This document shows, in pieces, positions 31,534 to 43,700 of a DNA stretch of 64,000 bases. The translations under genes were made by a program, and so were the position numbers. The stretch is from positions 124,001-188,000 of the forward strand of contig QPMI01000445.1 in assembly GCA_004431415.1 (NCBI GenBank), in the 5' to 3' direction. Origin of the DNA: Cyanophora paradoxa. Lineage: Eukaryota > Glaucocystophyceae > Cyanophorales > Cyanophoraceae. Numbering within the stretch: the stretch's first letter is position 1; each line of letters starts with the position of its first letter. Below the pieces are notes generated by a model. That model did not search any database. It was not told the origin of the DNA and saw only the letters and a program-made list of their open reading frames with translations.

Positions 31534-34122
31534 ATGTCTTCGCCCGAAGAGTCGAAATCGAAGCGGGCGAGGCGCTCCGGTGCGCGGGCTAGCGCGGCAC
31601 CGGTCGCCCGCAATCCCTTCGCCCTCTCTCAACCCTGCCACCGCAGAGCCCTCCGAATCTCTCGAAGGGACGTCGGCTTCGTTCGACGAATCCATCGGTG
31701 CGCCGTTCTCGCAAGATCTCCACCTAGCTGCGCGTTCGCCCCGCGCGGGCAAGAACTTCAGAACTCTTCCGTTTACGCGGGCGCAAGTTTAGATCTACAC
31801 CCGAGCGCCAAGCGCATTCTGCATCGCCTGATCTGCCATACGCGCAGCTCCGCCCTCGACTGGAGCTGCGGCGGCGGGGGGCGGCGGGGAGGAGGGGCGG
31901 GCGGTCGCTTCGCTGCCGCGGGACCTGCTCTCGCACGTCTTCGGCCTCCTCGACGTCGCGGAGCGCTCCCGCGCCTCCCGCGTCTGCCGCCGCTGGCGCG
32001 CCGTCGCCCTCGAGGCCCCGCACAGCGCCCGCCTCGCCCTCCGGTGCGCCCCGCGGCCGGAGCCCCCGCGCGTCTCGCGGCCCGGCCGGCCCGCGCTGAC
32101 GCCTCGCCGGTAGCCTGCTGCACGGGTGGGACTCGAACCTCATTGCCATCGACTTCGACGACGAGGGGAGGGTATACCAGGAGTGGCCGGAAGAGTCCTG
32201 CGCGCCCGACCCGACGGCGCTGACGGAGTCGCAGCTCCTGCTCGCCCTCCGATCGCCCCTCGCCGTCGGGCTCGCGTCGCTCAGCGTCGCCCTCGGCCGC
32301 GCCGCAGCAGCGCCGGCGCCCAGGCCCGACCCCCAGGCGCGCGCGACCAGAGTCTGGCCCCTCCGCGCCCTCGTCGAGTCCCTCCCGAAGACCGTGACCA
32401 GCCTGGAGCTCACCTTCGGGGAGTCGTACCCGGGCTGCGCGTGGGACGAGGAGGAGGGGAGGATCTGCGGCGAGCTGGACCGGCTCGACGAGTTCGCGCC
32501 GCAGCTGCGCGAGCTGGCCCTCCTCAACAAGCCCGACCGGCTCGACTCGTGGGTGCCGGTGCACTCGGGGCTGGAGCGGCTGGACGCCGGGCCGCTGGCC
32601 GTCGTCCCGCGGGAGCTGCTCGCGCGGCTGCCCCGCCTCCAGCGCCTCGCCGCCCTCGACCCCAGCGGCGGCTGGCGCGCCCCGCTGTACACGTCCGCCC
32701 AGCGCGGCTCCCTCGTCGACCTCGCGCGGCGCGGCCTGCGGGTGCGCCCCCGCCCCCGCCCCCGCCCCGTCCCCCGCTCTCTCTTCCGCCTGACCGCCGG
32801 GGCGGGGTCGGGCGCGCGCAGGTGCGCTCGCTGGACGCCGCCAAAGTGGACATGGCCGAGGAGTGCGCCCTCGACGCCGTCTCCGCCCTCTTCCGCCCCG
32901 GAGACGTCCCCTTCGGGCGCGGGCCCGCCAAGCTCGCCCTCAGCTTCGACCGGCTGCCGCCCGGCGGCCTGCCCGACACGCTCGGGGCCGGCGCGGAGTG
33001 GTGCGCCGCGCTCGCCGCGTTGATGCAGCTGCCACCGGGGCCAGAGCGCCGAACGCTTCCCGCAGGATCGTGTGCTCTGGGGCGCCGCGGCCATCCGTTC
33101 TTCCGTGGCTTTCTGGTGGGCCCAGCGCGCGCGCGCTGCGCCCCCTCGCCGCTGCGCGCGCGATCCGAGACCGTCCGCAGCGATTTCGCGCCGTGCGCAC
33201 CTCGAGCGCCTCGAGCTGGAGCCGAGCGGCGCCCAGGAGAGCGTCAGCCCGCGTGCGCCGCAGTCCCGGCGCGCCGGCTCCAGAGCTCTCCGCTCACTGC
33301 GCCGCAGGTGAGCTGCTGGCGGCTCTGCAGGGCTGCCGCGAGGGCCTGCAGGTGCCCGAGCGCCCCTCGTCTTCGAACTCGCTTCTGTCCATGCCCCCGA
33401 CACCGGCGGGCAGATCGAGCTGCACTGGCCGGAGGAGCGGGACGGCTCGACCTGGACCTACCGCGCCGGCCTCGTCGAGGGTGCGTGCGGAGCAAGGCGG
33501 CAGCCGACCGCGCAAGCTCCTCCAAACGGCGCGATCTCCGCAGCGTGCGCGCTCGTCGTGCAGGACCGGGCGCTCCTCCGGGCCCTCTCCGTCCTCCCTC
33601 GAGGCCCTCGCTTCGGCCTGAACTCCACCCGCCTGCCGCACCCGGGCCTCGCCGCGCTCACCATCTGCCGCCTCGAGCGCGTGCGCGGGCGCCCCCGCCC
33701 GCTCCACCCACCCGCCCCCCGCCTAACTCTCCGCAGTTCGGCGTGCAGCACGAGCGCGGCGAGGTCGACCTGCAGGACCTGCGCCGCTTCTTCTACGACC
33801 TCCAGACCGCCACGCGCAAGGCGAGCAGTTCGCTCCGCTTCGCCGCGTCACCGCCTCACCCCCCGGCAGCTGAGCATCCAGATCGGCCTGGCGGGGCAGA
33901 GTGGCCGCGAGCCGCCGGAGGGCTCCGCCGCCGAGCTGGCGATGTGCGCGCATCCGATCCAATAAGCGCCCTTCCAAGGGCACGATCGCTGATGCGGGGG
34001 GCAGGTACGAGGAGGTCGAGGGGCGGGCGCGGGCGTACCTCCCCGAGGACGAGGAGGACCCCGCCGAGGCCTACGAGGAGGACTGCCGCCGGGAGCTCTT
34101 CGAGAGCCTGGGCCTGCCGTAG
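31534..34122 (+). CDS. F-box protein with divergent C-terminal repeats
   Basis: Probable substrate receptor of an SCF ubiquitin ligase. ATG 31534 opens a short acidic exon (MSSPEESKSKRARRS), joined in frame to a Ser/Glu exon at about 31650 and then to the F-box. The F-box reads SLPRDLLSHVFGLLD, RVCRRWRAVALEAP, with the usual LP start, central V/F helix and CRRW end. The rest of about 500 residues has Leu-spaced segments (TVTSLELTFGES, LRELALLNKPDRL, LERLDAGPLAVVP, LQRLAALDPSGG) that resemble irregular leucine-rich repeats. The acidic C-terminus ends RRELFESLGLP before TAG at 34120-34122. The target cannot be predicted. Exons between 33000 and 33960 are tentative. Confidence 0.72.
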
Positions 34123-34487
34123 CCCCGCGCTCCTCGGCCCCTGGTCTTGTGTCTTGCCGTGCGCCGCGGCGCGCGCGGCGCTTCTCGCGCTCACGCGCCG
34201 ATCGCCGTTACCGATCTCACGCAGAGCTTGATCTAATATCGTCAGGCGCTCCGCTTCTTTTAGGTTCTGTGGGCAGTATACGTAGACGGACAGCGCTGTA
34301 CTGTCGCGTCCTGATTTTTTTCGTTTTTCTCCCGGGTCCTCCCGCACTCTTTGTCTGTGAATGTGCCTGTCTTTATAGCCATATCTTCTCTCGTTGTTGT
34401 GCCGCGGTGAGTGCAGCTTGCAGGCAGCGTGCTTGTGCGTGCGCGTGGCTCTGCGGGCTCGATTCGGTTCGGTTCGGTTCGGGGGGG
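34123..34487. other. Convergent spacer, no supported gene
   Basis: It separates the stops of the F-box gene (plus) and the PIN-LIKES gene (minus). It contains a GGTTC tandem stretch (about 34463-34482) and T-rich tracts around 34255-34330, compatible with 3' UTRs of both genes. I see nothing coding. Confidence 0.4.
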
Positions 34488-36370
34488 CTAGCTGGGGAAG
34501 GCGAGGAGCTGGAAGAGGGTGAGGGCGACGGTGACGGAGGGGACGCAGGCGATGTACTGCGCGAGGAGCAGGCGCGCCACGGCGGGCGCCTCCCCGCTGC
34601 CCCGCATCGTCGCGAACGTCGCCACCGACTGCGCCGTCGGCCTGCCCGCCCCCGCCCCCGCGTGAGGGGCGCCGGCGGGGCGGGGCGGGGCGGGGCCCTG
34701 GGGCGCGGACATGGCCTGCTCGGCGAGGAGGACGAGCTTGGCGAGGGGGTCCCGCGGCAGCAGCCCCGCCCGCTCCGCAGCCAGCACGAGCCCCGCGTTG
34801 ATCGCCGGGTGCGCCACCAGCTTCACGAACGTCACCACCGCCTGCGCCCCCGCCGCACGCGTCGGCTTCGGCTCGGCTTCGGCGCCTGGGAGCGACCCCG
34901 CGCGCCGCGCCGCGCGGGCGGACGCACAGTGACGAGGTGGCCGTAGTAGGCGGCGTGGCCGGGCCCGGCGCCGGGGACCTCGCCGCGGCGCGCGAGCGAG
35001 GCCGCGAGGACGACGGTGTCGACGGGGATGCAGGCCGCCCCCACCATCGCCACGGCCGCGTAGATGTCCCGCAGCGGCGCCTCGGGCCCCCACGCCAGGC
35101 CCCGCAGCGCCGGGGTGAGCCCCACCACGAAGGCCGCCACCGTCGCGATGAAGGGCGGCGTCGCGAAGACCGACGCGTAGGGCCCCGCCCGCGCCGCCAC
35201 CCGCCGCGCCGCCGCCCACGCCCCGGAGCCGCCGCCGCCGGCGCGCCGGCCGCGCTCCTCGGCGGACGACGCGGAGGGGGAGGCGAGGGGTGCGCGGGGA
35301 CGGGCTCCGGGAGGGGCGCGCGGGGCGCGGGGGCCTCCGCGTCCTCCTCGTACTTCGCGCTCGCCTCGGGCCCCTCGGGGCCCGGCCGGGCGAGGGGCGG
35401 CAGCGGCGCCACCCGCCGCCGCACGCCGCGCAGCGCCTCGGGGAGAGCCGCGCCGCCCGGCGCCGCCCGCTCCTCGACCGCCGCCTCCGCCGCCGCTGGC
35501 TTGGCCCCCGCCTCGCCGGGAAAAGGCGGGGCCGAGGGCAACGGGTACAGCGGCAGCGAGGCCGCCTGCACGGCGGGGAGTGCCGCGGCCCGGGGCGGCG
35601 GGGGCGCGGGGACAGACTCCGGGATCGCCCTGCGGGGGCCGTCGGCCCACAGCGCGGCCCACGCCCCGGCACGCGCGGGAGGGGGCGCGCGCACAGGCGA
35701 GGGGGGTACAGGATGCGCTCGCCGAAGGTGAGGAATGTGAGGTTCCAGCCGATGGTGTACAGGAAGATGTAGGCCTGCCCGCGGCGCTCGGCGGTCGGGT
35801 CCTCCAGAAGGAACGGCGACGTCCGCGCGAGAGCCGTGATCAGGATGAGCGGCAGATTCGCGCAATTTATGTACGCGCAGGTGCCGAGGACCACGCGGCT
35901 GCGGAGGGATCGGCGGGGTGCGCGAAGCGAGGGGGGGCGGGGGTACCGCGCTTCGTCCCGCTCCACGCGGCAGGCGGTGGCGGCTGCCCAGCCGAGGCCG
36001 TAGCCGATGACGATGTTGATGAAGGAAGCCACGGGGAATATCCACAGCTCGCGCAGGGCCTCGGCGCTCAGCGATTGCGCGAGCTTGTCTGCCTCGCCCC
36101 TCCAGCTCAGCGACCGCGGGGAGGGCCAGTGCTCTCGGGAAACGCGCACCGAACAGGAGACACGGAAGCAGAATCATGAAAGTCAGCCTCCCGATGACCC
36201 TCGTGTTCTGGAACGTGAGGAGGCCCTTGTAGACTCCTGCGCGCGATCAGTCTCTCGCCGTCACGCGCGTGCAAGCGCGGCGCACCGTAAAAGCCAAACG
36301 TGCAAATTATGACGACGTTGAGTATGGAGAAAACAACGGACTTGAAGACAGGCAATATCACTACGGCCAT
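34488..36370 (-). CDS. PIN-LIKES / auxin efflux carrier-family membrane transporter
   Basis: Mem_trans-family carrier. Ten helices are expected: five before and five after a central loop. ATG 36370 opens helix 1 (MAVVILPVFKSVVFSILNVV), then GVYKGLLTFQNTRVIGRLTF and FMILLPCLLF (helix 2). WIFPVASFINIVIGYGLG and CAYINCANLPLILITALA follow; the N-rich NCANLP turn is a family hallmark. A hydrophilic Ala/Arg-rich loop (about 35700-35250) separates these from the C-terminal half: PFIATVAAFVVGLTPALRGL, VAMVGAACIPVDTVVLAAS, VVTFVKLVAHPAINAGLVLA and YIACVPSVTVALTLFQLLAF. The stop is at 34488-34490. Plant relatives act on auxin at the ER; the substrate in an alga is unknown. The intron near 34650 is difficult to place. 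Confidence 0.85.
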
Positions 36371-36862
36371 TCTGCAGCTGGGCGCTGCACTTCTCTTTCG
36401 CTACAAGAGTCGGAAGCGGGGCGACTGTCCGCTGTCACGGGGCTGAGGAGATGCTTAAGCGCGGGCTAGCGCTGGCGCCCCTCACTCCCCGCCCTGCAGG
36501 CTGCAGCTGCGGAGGCGCGGCGCGCCCTGAAAGTGGGCGACCCGAAAGTGAGCGACCCGGGGCGAGCGGTGCGGAGCAAGAGAGAGTGTGTGCTGATGAA
36601 GTCAAGCTGCCTTCCTCACGCGTCATGCACGGCACTCCGGTGCGCGGCGTTGCTGGACAGTACTACGGTCGGGGCACGCAGAGCACGCAGAGGCTGCGCG
36701 CCGATGCCAGGTGGCTGACTAATTGAGCTACGCAGATAGGTACCCGCCGCTACCCCTCAACTGGTGACGTGCGATGCGGTCGAGGCCTGCCCCAGGTCAG
36801 CAGTACTAACGACTGTACCCCGGAGAGTCTGAGCTGACTGGCGTTGTCCAGCAGCCGCGACG
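36371..36862. promoter_or_regulatory. Divergent promoter region
   Basis: 492 bp between the start codons of the PIN-LIKES carrier (minus) and calcineurin A (plus). It should contain both promoters. No specific element can be named, and I see no extra gene. Confidence 0.4.
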
Positions 36863-39800
36863 ATGGAGGAGGCCAGGCGCGCTTCCACGAGCACGCCGCC
36901 GGCGATCCCTCCGCCTCCGCCGCCCCGCAAATCCCGGAGCACCGACAGTCCGGCGCCAGTTCTGCCCGATGCGGTCCCGGCGTCGGGCTCCGGCGCAGCT
37001 GAGGAGCCGGCGGTTCCTAAGGCGCCGTCCAGGAGTCACAAAATCGAGATCATCCGCCAGCGTTACTGCGAGATGCCCCCGCGTGAGCAGATGCAGACGT
37101 CCACGCTTTTCGACGAGAAAACCGGCGAGCCGCAGTGCGACGTCCTGCGGGACTTCTTCTTCCGGGTGCCCTCCGTCTGCCGCCGCCCCTAGCGTCCCGA
37201 GCGCGTCGCCTGGGCATCTGCTCCCTCACTCCCCTAACGCCGCGTTCCCTCAATAGGAAGGAAGGCTCAGCATCGACTGCTGTGCCGCCGTGCTGGAGCG
37301 CGCGACTGCCCGGCTGCGGAAAGAGCCGAACTTGCTCAAGCTCACGTCACCAGTCACCGTACGTACTGCGGACTCGTTCTGTTACCTTCTGCAGCTCCGC
37401 CCTTCTCTTTTGAAACGTACGGCGCCCCCAGATCGTCGGCGACATCCACGGACAGTTCTACGACATGCTCCGGATGTTTGAGAGTGCGCGTCCCCGCCCT
37501 TGGCCGCGGGCCCGCAGCGGCTAACCGAGGCTCCTTCGTAGTCGGCGGGCCCGCGGCGGACACGCAGTACCTCTTTCTGGGCGACTATGTTGACCGCGGC
37601 GCGTTCTCAACGGAGACCATGCTGTACCTCTGCGCGCTCAAGATTCGCTACCCGAAGACGGTCTGGCTGCTCCGCGGAAACCACGAGTGCAGGTGCCACT
37701 CCCTTTCCCCGCGCGCCGTTTCCTCTTTCCCCCTGACGGCCCGCCGCAGGCACATCACGGAGTGAGCGACGGTGGCCGCGCCGCGCGCCACCGGCCGCGC
37801 TGACCCGCCGCAGGTACTTCAATTTTAAAACCGAGTGCCACAAGAAGTACTCGCCGAGGATCTACGACCTGTTCTGCGAGGTGCGCCGCGGCCTCAGCTC
37901 GAAGAGCCCCCGCGCCTGCCCGCGAGCCGCCCGCCCCGCAGATGTTCGACGCGCTGCCTCTGGCCGCCGTCGTGGATAAAAAGGTGCCCCGCGCCCGCCG
38001 CCCTGCTCCGTCGCCGCGCCCCGCCGGCCGGCCTGACGCGGCCGGGCGGCAGTACTTCTGCGTGCACGCCGGCATCTCGCCGGAGATGCGCACGCCGGAG
38101 GACGTAAACAAGGTTCGCCCTGCCGGCCGCTCCAGTGCCCCGGCCGAGGACGAGGCGCGCTGACTGCGCGCCCTCCAGATCAACCGCTTCCGGGAGCTCC
38201 CGGGGACGGGCATGTTCGCGGACCTCTGCTGGTCGGGTGCGACAGCGCGCCGCTCTGCTCGGGGCCGGCGGGCTCACGCCCGAGCGGCAGACCCGATGGA
38301 GGACGACCAGGACACGGGCGACGTCGAGTACGTCCACAACTCCTCCCGCGGTCCGCCCCGCCCCGCCCCGCCCCGCCCCGCCCCGCCCCGCCCCGGCTGA
38401 GCGGCGGGGCGGGCAGGCACCTCGTACTTCTTTGGCTTCGCCGCCGCCTGCAACTTCCTCAACCGTGCGGGCCGCCCCCTCCGCCCCTCCCCGCCCCGCC
38501 CCGCGCCGCCCCCGACCAGGCCGACGGTGCCGGGCGAACAGGGAACGGGCTGGTGTCGATCCTGCGGGGGCACGAGGTGCAGGACGCGGGGTTCAAGCTG
38601 CACCGGGCGATGGACTCGACGCGCTTCCCCACAGTCGTCACCCTCTTCAGCGCCCCCAACTACTGCGACCTCTACGGCAACAAGGGCGCTATCCTCCGCC
38701 TCTCCCGCGAGAAGGTGCCCGCGCCTCTCGCCCCGCCCCTCGCGGCGCACGCCCGAGCGAGCCCGCCGGGTCCCCGCCCGCGCAGTTCGACATCAAGCAG
38801 TTCAGCATGGTCCAGCACCCGTGCGCCGCGCCCCCTCCGGCAGGCCCCGCCCGGCCCCGCTCACGCCGGGCGGCGGGGCAGGTACGTGCTGCCGAACTCG
38901 ATCGACGCGCTCTCGTGGTCCCTGCCCTTCCTCGCCGAGTCCGTCTGCGCCATGCTCCTCGGTCCGCCCCGCGCGCCGCCCGCCCGCCCGCCCGTCCCGC
39001 CACCCCCGAGCCCGGCCTGGGGCAGGCATCATCCGGTACGGGGAGTCGGAGCGGGACAAGGCCAAGGCGGCGCGGCGGCTGGCCGGCGGGGCGGCGGCGG
39101 CGGGGGCGGACGGGGAGGAGGACGAGGACTCGAGCACGGACGAGGAGGTGACGGCGGAGGAGGCGGCGGCGGCGGAGAGCGCGGAGCAGCGCCGCGCCCG
39201 CATCAAGTCCAAGCTCCGCGCCGTCGTACACATGATGAGCGGTCCGCCCCCGCCCCGCCGCCCCGACGCCCTCCCCCCGCCCCCATCCTCACCGCCCCGC
39301 AGTCTACAAGACGCTGCGCGAGGAGGCCGAGATCGTCTGTCGTGCGCCCGCCGCCCCGCGCCCCGCCCCGCGGGCCCCTTCTGAGCGCCCCGGCGGCCGG
39401 CGGGCAGAGCTGAAGGGCCTGTCGACGGGGTCGAAGCTGCCGCCGGGGCTGCTGCGGCAGGGCGCCGTGGGCCTCCGCGAGGCCCTCGTCTCCTTCGCCG
39501 AGGCCAAGGTAGCCGCCCCGCGCCGGGCCCCCGCCGCGCCCCCCCGGCTGAGCCCGCCCCGCGCAGCGCATGGACAGCCTCAACGAGCGCCACCCCGACT
39601 TCCGCTCCACCGGTGCGCCCCGCGCCCCCCGCCCCCTTCCTTCTCTTATCCTGCCCCTCGCGCCAGATGCCGCCGCCGATGCGGCCGTGGGGGATCTCAC
39701 GAGCAGCCACAGCCTCGCCGGCGGCGCCGGCGCCGCCTCGAAGGTGCCCCTGCCGCCCCCCCTCGCCTCCCCCGCCTCCGCCGACGCGGCGCCCGCCCGC

Positions 39801-40096
39801 AGCCGAAGAAGCACCACAAGCACCTGCCGGACGTGCAGGTCTCAGAGTCGCCGCCGGCCTCGGCCGCGGCGGCGCCGGGGCCGCTGAACGCGCGGTCGGG
39901 GTCGATCCCGGGGGCGGGCGGGGCGGGGGAGACGTGGCGCCCGATGCTGCCGACGAGCTCGAGCGGCAAAGCGCAGGCGGCGCCCTCGCCGCCCTCGTCG
40001 GGGGGCATCGTGGCGGCCCTCTCCAACTGCTTCGGCAAGCGCGCCAAGACGCCCAAGTCCGGCGGCGGCTCCGTGCGCGAGGGCAACCAGCTCTAG
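36863..40096 (+). CDS. Calcineurin A, Ca2+/calmodulin-dependent protein phosphatase catalytic subunit
   Basis: PP2B-type Ser/Thr phosphatase linking calcium signals to dephosphorylation. From ATG 36863 a Pro-rich leader precedes the catalytic core. The metal-site motifs are [39 protein letters not shown] and [14 protein letters not shown]-coordinating and [16 protein letters not shown] blocks are intact. QFSMVQHPY leads into a calcineurin B-binding helix ([17 protein letters not shown]). An acidic insert is followed by a basic calmodulin-binding segment ([18 protein letters not shown]) and an autoinhibitory segment ([17 protein letters not shown]). All regulatory parts of a calcineurin A are therefore present. 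The Gly/Ser-rich tail ends at TAG 40094-40096. Introns are short and GC-rich. No calcineurin B gene is nearby. Confidence 0.93.
38346..38397 (+). repeat. (CCCCG)n pentanucleotide repeat in a calcineurin intron
   Basis: About nine CCCCG units form most of one short intron of the calcineurin A gene, ending in CTGAGCGGCGGGGCGGGCAG just before the next exon. Confidence 0.85.
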
Positions 40097-40782
40097 GCCA
40101 GGACCCCGCCCCGCCCCGCCCCGCCTCCCCTCCTCCCCCGGCCCCCGCCCGCCCGCCCGCCCCGTCCGCCCCGCCCCGCCGCGCGCCGCCCCGCCGCGCG
40201 CCGCCCCTGTCCGTCCCCTCCCCGACGCCGCTCGCCCCAGCCCATGCTTTGTAGTATTTCGCATTCGCTCGACTTCGTTGCGGGTGCCCGGCGCTGCCCG
40301 CTCCCCGGCGCCCTCGCTGGCGGGCCATTGGCGGCTAGCGAGCACGCCGTGACGCCACTGTCACGCCAGCACATGACGCCGGCGAGATGATACTCGGGAC
40401 TCCCCGGAGGGGTACCCTGCAATCTAGAGGCATTACGGATTAGCCGCGCGCTCGGCGATCGGCCCGGCGAGCCGCTGAGGCTGCTGAGCCAGCGCAAGCA
40501 GCCGCTGCAATTGAAGAGCACTGAGCTTACCGCAGTGCGCGCGCAGCATGGTCGCGCAGCTTGCGTAACGTCCGACAGTCGACTGGCGGCGCACGCGTAC
40601 AGAAGTCGCAGCGGGCACTGTGGCGTAGTGCAGCTGCGAGTTATCTCGTGACATTCTCGTGTATAGTACAGCCCATCGAGCTCCGGATCCATCACGCTCA
40701 ATAGCAAAGTTCCGTGCCTACTCGGTCGCGGAGGAGGCGAGGCCGGCCCGTCCGATGATCGAGAGCCCATAGTTTTCTGCTC
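40097..40782. other. Intergenic region, no supported gene
   Basis: A same-strand spacer. The first 140 bp after the calcineurin stop is CCCGCC-rich low-complexity sequence. The rest has mixed composition with no convincing exon or RNA gene. Confidence 0.4.
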
Positions 40783-43700
40783 ATGCAGCCGGAACGCGGG
40801 TGGCCGCTCGAGCCTCCGGGCGCGGCCTCCGATGGCACGCAACAGCCGCCGCGCCCGCAGCCGCAGCCGCAGCAGCCCTTCGCGGCCGTGTTCATCGTCC
40901 AGTCGCGGCGTTCGCCAAAGGCGCACCCGGGCGGGTCCTACCGGGGCTACCCGCTCGTGGACCGCGAGCCGAAGCCGGAGGGCGGCGTGCGCCCCGCCAT
41001 CGTCCTCGCGGGGCGCCGCTACCGCCTCGCCGTGCCGGGCGCCGGCCCCGCCACGCCCCCGTTGGAAGTCCGGCTCGTCTTCGACGGTGCGCGCCGCCCC
41101 CTCCCCCGACCCCGGGCGCCGCTGAGAGCGGACGTGCGCGCGCTGCAGAGAACGGGGAGACGGTGCCGGGGCAGCCGCTGCCGAACACGAGCGAGGCGGA
41201 GGGCCCCGTCGGGTCGCTCTTCGTCTTCGAGCGGGGCACGGGCGGGCAGGGCCAGCCGGCGGCGGCCCCGCGGCTCGTCTTCGACGCGGACGGCGTCTCG
41301 ACGGTCGCGCTCGGCGTCAACGCCAGTTCCTACCGCTTCGCCAACGCCCTCTTCCGGTGCCCCGCTGCCCCGCCCCGGCCCCGCGCGCCCTCGCCCTCCC
41401 GCCGGCCCCGACGGGCGCGGGCGGGCGGGCGGGCGGGCGGCAGGCTGGAGATCTTGAAGGGCGGGCGGCCGCTCGTCTCGGGGCCGGACCGAGTCACCCT
41501 CCGCACCGCCGCGCACCTCCACTCCGCCGCCCGCCGCAAGGGGTCCGCCCCTCCCGCGCGTCGCACTCCGCCGCCGCCGCCGCCGCCCGACGCGCGGGGG
41601 CCGCAGGGAAGTGCCCTCCTCAAGGCTGGCGACCGCGGCGGCGCCCCCGACGCTACCCGGCGATCCCACCGCCCCCACAGACTCGGGTGCCACCCGTCTC
41701 GCCTGCCCCCCGCCCGTCCCCGCCGCTCCCGCCGCCCCCGCCCCCGCCGCCTCCACCTCCGCCTCCGCCTCCGCCTCCGCCTCCGCCTCGGCAGCTGGCG
41801 TCAAACCCGCTTCCGGTGCGCCCCCTTGCCCCGCGCGTCCCGCTCTCCCCAAGCCATCGTTCGAGGGGCGGGGCGCAGAGGAGGCGGCTGCGGCGCTGTC
41901 GCCGATGGTGGGGAGCCCCGGGGCGGCCCTCTCCCCGTCCAACTTTTTCCTGTCCCCCGGAGCGGTGCTGAGCCCCTTCTCCACCGCCGAGCTCGAGGCC
42001 TTCGCCCAGTCCGTCGCCGCCTGGACCCACGACCTCGTACCCCCCATCCCCCCCCCCCTCTCCTACTTCCCGCCGGCACCTCACGCCCCGCGCAGCCCGC
42101 CGCCTCCGTTGCCGCCGCGGGGCAGGCGAAGCGGCGCCGGACGCTCGTGGCCGACGGTACCCCCCTCTACTTTGACCCGCACCTCCCCGCCGCGCCCGCG
42201 ATACCCCCCTGGGGCGCCGTCCCCTCCGCCGTCGCCGTCGCCTCGTTCTCGCCGCACCCGCCCATGCCCTCCCTGCACACCCCGCCCCTGCTCTTCCACA
42301 CGCCGCCGCTGCTCTCGCCGCCGCTCGCGCTGCCCTCGCCCTCGCCGCCGGCGCGGACGCCGCCGACGCCGCCCGTGGCGAGCGCCCCCTCCCCCTCGAC
42401 CTCCGACTCCTCGGGCTCCTCGGGCTCCTCGTCCTGCATCCCCTTCCCCACCCTCAACGCCCCGCGCCTCGCCTCCAACCCCAGCCCCGGCCCCTCCTCG
42501 CCCCCGGCCGCCCCCTTCCCGCCCCAGTCGCTGCTCTTCCCCGCCCTCTCCGCGGCGCTGTTCGGGGCGCACCCGTCGGACCCGCCCCCCGAAGGCCCCG
42601 AGCGGGGGCCGGAGGGGGCGGAGGCGCCGCTCCCCCTGGGGGCCTCCTGGCCCGTCGTCCCCAAGGGGAACGCGCTGGAGACGGCCTTCGAGGCCTTCGC
42701 GCGGCTCTCGCTGGGGGGCGACCCCTCGCCCCGCCCGCCCCCGCCCCGCGAGCCGCCCCGCCCCCCGCCCCCGCCCCGCTCCCCCGGCAGCCCCTCCCTC
42801 CTCTGGGCCGCCAACTTCACCGGCGGCCTCGACGTGCGCCGGGGCGCTCCCCCCTCGCCCCCGCCCCCGCTCCCGCCCCGCCGACGCTGCCCCCCGCAGG
42901 CGCCGTTCCGGCACGAAACAGAAAACGGGCGGCGGGAGGCGGCGACGCTGGTGGTGGCGGCGCACGAGGCGGTCAAGGCCGTCGCCCTCTCCTCGGGCGT
43001 CCGCCACCCGGTCCCCGTGACCGCCGGCCCCGCCTCGGCGACCCTCCTGCACGCGTGCTCGGACCTCGCGGTCGCCCTCTCCTCCCCCGCCCTCTTCGAC
43101 ACCGACCTGCTGCGCACGCGCGACGGCCGCCTCCGCCTCCGCCACGCCCTCGAGGACCTCAGGCGCGCCCTGCCGCCCTGCTCGGCGCTCGGCCCTCTCA
43201 GCGCGGCCGCGCGCAGGTTCTCGGGGTCGGGCCAGCCGGTGCTCTCGGTGCTGCGGGTGTGGCGGGAGGCGCTGCTCGGGGCGCGGCTGGCGGGGCCGGA
43301 CGGGGGCCCGCCGGCGCTGGAGGAGGCGCGGCTCCTCGCCGAGCACTGCTGGGGCGTCTGCGAGGTGGTCACGGGCCCGAACAGCTACACCTGCTGGGAC
43401 CTCTTCCCCGTCGACAGGCCCTTCCTCTTCTCCGTGCGCCCCGCCCGCCGGCCCCGCCGACGCCCCGGCCCACGCGCTGCGCCGGGCAGCTGGTGGACAA
43501 GGCGGAGTCGGTGGTGCGGGGGGCCCTCGCGCCGCGCCCCGGGGCCCCGGACCCGGCCGGGGAGGGCGAGGGGGCCCTGCTGCTCGCCCACGCGATCTCG
43601 CGCCGCGCCCGCCACCTCGAGCACGTGCGCATTGCCGCGCCCCTCCCCGCCCCGCCGAGGCGAGGCGGGGCGGGGCGCGGCAGTACCAGGAGACGGAGGA

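Noticed and set aside
32120-32150. tRNA-like GGACTCGAACCTC word
   Set aside because: It lies inside an F-box gene exon and no cloverleaf can be formed around it.
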